A stretch of DNA of 6,965 nt from an uncultured Treponema sp. (GTDB lineage: Bacteria > Spirochaetota > Spirochaetia > Treponematales > Treponemataceae). The notes beneath the pieces are model-generated. The model saw only the letters and a list, made by a program, of their open reading frames with translations, ran no database searches and was not told the origin of the DNA. Below are positions 4,486 to 6,965 of the stretch, in pieces (the first letter of the stretch is position 1; the number at the start of each line of letters is the position of its first letter). The stretch lies in contig CALBGU010000244.1 in assembly GCA_937893155.1 (NCBI GenBank), positions 1 through 6,965 of the forward strand, given 5' to 3'. A program made the translations under genes and the position numbers.

Positions 4486-6801
4486 TTACTCTACAACGGA
4501 GTTCACAGTCTTTTCGGTTGTGATTGCTTTGCCGCTCGCGGTGAGCTTCACGCCGTTCACGCAGAAATGCTTGTCTTTGATTTCAAGCGTAATCTTTTCC
4601 AGTTTGTCGATGTTGATTTTCTCTGGCTTTTCACAAGGCTCAGAACCTTCTGGAACAATGAGCGTTCCTGGCTCTGCCCAAGGAGCAGTGAGAAGTTCGA
4701 CTTTCTCTTTGCCGTCCTCGGTGTAGTCCGCCGCCAAAAGCATTCCGCGGCTTTCCACGCCTTTCATCTTTCGCGGTGCGAGGTTTGACGCAATAATAAC
4801 GTGCTGTCCAAGAAGCTCATCTTCGCGCAAATACGGGCGCAATCCGCTCTGAATAATGCGCTTTGTTCCGCTGCCGTCGTCAAGATGCTCGATGTAGAGC
4901 TTGTCGCCCTGCGGATTGCACTCAACGCTTAAAATCTTCGCAACGCGCAACTCGATGTATTTGTTAAAATGCTCAATCGCCGTCATAGACGGTTCTTCAC
5001 CAACAGGCACAGTCTGTTTTGTAGAAATACCCTCTGAGTGAGAAACCGTCTTAGACGGTTGAGAAACAGCCTGTGACTGCATAAGAGCTTCAACGTCGAT
5101 TTCTCCTGCAACGCACGGCACAGTGATTTCCCAATTCTCAAGCACAGACGGGTGCACTTCGCCGAAAATACCGATTGCCTTGCCGTTCGCCATAATCTGT
5201 GCCTGCCGTCCAGCAATAAAGCGCGGGTCGTCGGCTTCTTTCACGATATATTCGTGGTCGAGATAATACAGCAAAGAAGCAACTTCTGCGGCGGCTTGGT
5301 TAAAGTTCGCGTTTGCGCTCGCGGTCAAAAATCCGAGACTCTGCACCGTCTTTGTTCCCGTAACTTCTTCGGGAGCGATATAGGCGATTTTGCCGATTTC
5401 ATAAATCTTGTGCGGATACACAGCGTTCGCGCTCAAACTCTCAGACTCAAGCAAAGAAGCGATAATCGACGGGCGAATGAACTGATAATTTTCGCTCATC
5501 GGGTTCGCAATTTCGATAACATTTTTGCCGTCGATGTTCATATTGTCGATGTAGTGCTTTTTGCTGCCGAGATAATTGAAAATCATCTCTTGATAGCCCA
5601 AGCCTGTCATAATCGTTTTTGTTTTGCGGCTGTAGAGCGTGAGCGGAAGCAATCGACCGATGGTAAAATCATTCGGCGCGGTTGGCGTGAAGAAATCCAA
5701 GCCCTGACCAATCATCACGTCTTCAATCACATCGACTTCGTGCAAGAAATCATTGCGATACGGAGCGGGGGCAACCGTGAAAATCGTTTCGTTTCCGTCT
5801 TTTGAAACTGTTACGCCGTTGCCCATTCTCTTCAACGCCACTTCAACTTGCTCCACGCTCAATTCTGCGCCGAGTTTTTTGTTGATTGCGCTCAATCGGG
5901 CTGTCGTCGGCTTTTGGAAATAGAACGGCACGGTGATTTCTTTGCCGAATCCTGTTTCGTATGGGTGTACGACTTTGACCGCCTTGATTTCATATCCTGC
6001 GTCCGCAAAATCACACGCAACGATGTTCGCGGCGAGAATTAAGCTCTCCATTTCGCTTCCCGTGAGCTCTACGAGCAAATCTTTGTCGCCGACCTGCACT
6101 GCGCCGAGTTTTGCGCTGTTGATAATCGGAGCCATTGAAAGCACTTCGCCTGCGTCATCGGTGAAAAGCGGGAAACGCGGCAAATCCTTGAGAATCCAGC
6201 CGAAATCTTTTCCCTTTGGGTGTTCACTCAAGATAGCGCGGCAGCTCATTTCGTTTTCACAGCCGAGCGGCGTGAAGAACGTGCTTTCTGGGTCAACTGC
6301 CTTGTAATGTGCAGGCCATTTTATTTCTGCTTCGCGATACACGCCCATTGAAATCGTTTTGCGCTTGCGTCCGAAGTTCCAGCAGAGTTTTTCCTGCGTC
6401 TGAATGATGTCTTTGAGCATTGCATCGTCAATCGGCTTGCCCGAAATCATAAAGCTCACCATATACGGGCGAATGTCTTTGAGGTTTTCGTCCACGGTGA
6501 TAATGCGGTTTTCGCACGGCTTTATATCGCCAGCTTTTGACATAAATGCGCTGTAATCCGCCGATTTTCCGCCCTCGTATTCGCGAAGACAACGCGCCAC
6601 GCCGCCTGTTGACCACAAATCAGGGCGGTTTGTGTCGTTGAGCTCGATTTTAATCACGCGCTCATCTTCGCTTTGGCTCATATCTGGCTTTTCGTCAAGC
6701 TCTGCTTTTCCGTGGGTCAGTTTCTTCTCTAACGTGTCATAGTCCCATTTTTGACCGACAAGATTGAAGAACAGTTTTTCGTTCACTTCTATTTTAGGCA
6801 T
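4486..6801 (-). CDS. pheT: Phenylalanine--tRNA ligase beta subunit, archaeal genre, with C-terminal tRNA-binding domain
   Basis: Beta chain of cytosolic PheRS, which with PheS charges tRNA-Phe with phenylalanine using ATP. At 771 residues it is much longer than the roughly 550-600 residues I expect for archaeal-type chains. The start is ATG 6801 (MPKIEVNEKLFF), with GAGG nine bases upstream; a TTG 33 bases earlier in frame is less likely. It lacks the N-terminal EMAP-like domain of ordinary bacterial PheT. Domains: N-terminal region with IELNDTNRPDLWS (about 53-65), B3/B4 to about 265 (MAPIINSAKLG), B5 about 297-373 (PYRNDFLHEVDVIEDVMIGQG), and the catalytic-like core 378-574 ending VAGEIDVEALM. 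A linker of about 32 residues leads to an EMAPII/Trbp111-like tRNA-binding fold at about 606-719 (ELRVAKILSVE, NLAPRKMKGVESRGMLLAA, then the segment LLTAPWAEPGT) and a tail with CVNGVKLTASGKAITT. That module is more familiar from MetRS C-termini. The gene has its own promoter and terminator. Confidence 0.93.
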   Translation of the reverse strand: MPKIEVNEKLFFNLVGQKWDYDTLEKKLTHGKAELDEKPDMSQSEDERVIKIELNDTNRPDLWSTGGVARCLREYEGGKSADYSAFMSKAGDIKPCENRIITVDENLKDIRPYMVSFMISGKPIDDAMLKDIIQTQEKLCWNFGRKRKTISMGVYREAEIKWPAHYKAVDPESTFFTPLGCENEMSCRAILSEHPKGKDFGWILKDLPRFPLFTDDAGEVLSMAPIINSAKLGAVQVGDKDLLVELTGSEMESLILAANIVACDFADAGYEIKAVKVVHPYETGFGKEITVPFYFQKPTTARLSAINKKLGAELSVEQVEVALKRMGNGVTVSKDGNETIFTVAPAPYRNDFLHEVDVIEDVMIGQGLDFFTPTAPNDFTIGRLLPLTLYSRKTKTIMTGLGYQEMIFNYLGSKKHYIDNMNIDGKNVIEIANPMSENYQFIRPSIIASLLESESLSANAVYPHKIYEIGKIAYIAPEEVTGTKTVQSLGFLTASANANFNQAAAEVASLLYYLDHEYIVKEADDPRFIAGRQAQIMANGKAIGIFGEVHPSVLENWEITVPCVAGEIDVEALMQSQAVSQPSKTVSHSEGISTKQTVPVGEEPSMTAIEHFNKYIELRVAKILSVECNPQGDKLYIEHLDDGSGTKRIIQSGLRPYLREDELLGQHVIIASNLAPRKMKGVESRGMLLAADYTEDGKEKVELLTAPWAEPGTLIVPEGSEPCEKPEKINIDKLEKITLEIKDKHFCVNGVKLTASGKAITTEKTVNSVVE
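4980..5076. repeat. Tandem short-palindrome repeats inside pheT linker
   Basis: The bases encoding the PheT linker are built of small palindromic blocks. CCGTC-ATA-GACGG lies at 4980-4992, and AACCGTCT-T-AGACGGTT at 5044-5060. Three contiguous units, 5020-5038, 5039-5059 and 5060-5076, each begin TG(T)AGAAA or TGAGAAA and then carry a different short inverted or semi-inverted core (TACCCTCTGAG, CCGTCTTAGACGG, CAGCCTGTGA). ACAGGCACAGTCTGT at 5004-5018 shares CACAG-CTGT pairing with the last unit. In the protein this gives related words PSKTVS and PSMTA. The pattern suggests a dispersed mini-repeat that has entered a coding gene between domains. Confidence 0.65.
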
Positions 6802-6823
6802 TGTTGAAAACCTCGTCTTGATG

Positions 6824-6844
6824 TTCTCGCGCAAAATGCGAGAA
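6824..6844 (-). promoter_or_regulatory. Leader hairpin upstream of pheT start
   Basis: TTCTCGC (6824-6830) and GCGAGAA (6838-6844) form a 7-bp stem with a 7-base loop in the untranslated leader, just upstream of the GAGG ribosome-binding site at 6811-6814. No T tract follows on the minus strand, so it is not a terminator. The in-frame TTG that would lengthen the protein lies within the loop, which argues against its use as a start. It could stabilise the mRNA or tune translation; no T-box or leader peptide is recognisable. Confidence 0.5.
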
Positions 6845-6855
6845 AGGATAGAAAT

Positions 6856-6884
6856 AGTATACAGTAAGATTTTGCGGTTGTCTA
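6856..6884 (-). promoter_or_regulatory. pheT sigma-70 promoter
   Basis: On the minus strand, TAGACA (6884-6879) and TATACT (6861-6856) each match five of six consensus bases and are separated by exactly 17 bases. Transcription would start near 6848-6850 and give a leader of a little under 50 bases that includes the hairpin at 6824-6844. This is the best promoter in the window. It supports pheT being transcribed alone rather than from an upstream gene. Confidence 0.7.
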
Positions 6885-6887
6885 TTA

Positions 6888-6948
6888 GTTGCTTTTCTCA
6901 AGAAAAAATAGGTGGTGTTACTAAAAAGTATGCTAGTATAAAAGCAAC
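6888..6948. repeat. Separated inverted repeat upstream of pheT promoter
   Basis: GTTGCTTTT (6888-6896) and AAAAGCAAC (6940-6948) are perfect 9-base inverted arms separated by 43 bases. They lie just upstream of the pheT -35 box. A TATAAA at 6937-6942 on the plus strand could be the -10 of a divergent gene beyond the window, but no fitting -35 is present. The rest of 6885-6965 holds no recognisable gene. Confidence 0.45.
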
Positions 6949-6965
6949 AGGGAAAAGTGATATAA

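Noticed and set aside
5152..5805. Plus-strand open frame of 217 codons
   Set aside because: It lies antisense inside pheT, whose domains are clear in the other strand. The translation shows no recognisable motif.
6801..6834. Longer pheT reading frame starting at TTG 6834
   Set aside because: The TTG lies in the leader hairpin loop and has no good ribosome-binding site. MPKIEV at 6801 fits the family's start and has GAGG nine bases upstream.

Overview
The window reads as a low-G+C bacterial fragment, most likely from a host-associated Treponema (Spirochaetes), with a chimeric left end. The spirochaete call rests on three things: a phenylalanyl-tRNA synthetase beta chain of the archaeal genre (spirochaetes are the classic bacterial holders of this type), a secreted protein combining a CsgG/TolB-like front, BspA-type leucine-rich sequence and Sel1 repeats, and a small XRE-type regulator starting MGFGENL. 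This is a family-level inference from reading the sequence; no search was run.

Layout, left to right. Bases 1-24 are an exact Illumina TruSeq adapter end, not biology. Bases 25 to about 751 encode, on the minus strand, the middle of a MATE-family multidrug/cation exporter in visibly G+C-richer, Firmicute-like codon use. Around 752-772 this is joined in frame to a different gene: a large exported Sel1-repeat protein starting at 3277. One minus-strand frame therefore stays open for more than 1,080 codons, but it is best read as two partial genes joined through a short shared sequence (EKNFEKA in both families), which points to an assembly or library chimera.

From 3303 rightwards the sequence looks coherent. 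A hypothetical protein with one membrane segment (3351-4016, minus) ends at a terminator hairpin. It diverges from a 62-residue XRE-type regulator (4233-4421, plus). The 216 bp between them hold a chain of perfect palindromes that share arms, and a repeated 11-mer. A hairpin at 4423-4453 separates the regulator from pheT and serves pheT best as a terminator.

pheT (4486-6801, minus) is convergent with the regulator and has its own good promoter at 6856-6884, so it appears to be a single-gene unit; pheS is not in the window. It carries a C-terminal EMAPII/Trbp111-type tRNA-binding domain behind a linker made of tandem short palindromes. No defence, CRISPR or RNA-gene cluster is present, and nothing here amounts to a convincing new multi-gene system. 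The points most worth following are the palindrome chain, the repeat-encoded linker with the domain fusion in PheT, and the chimeric junction.
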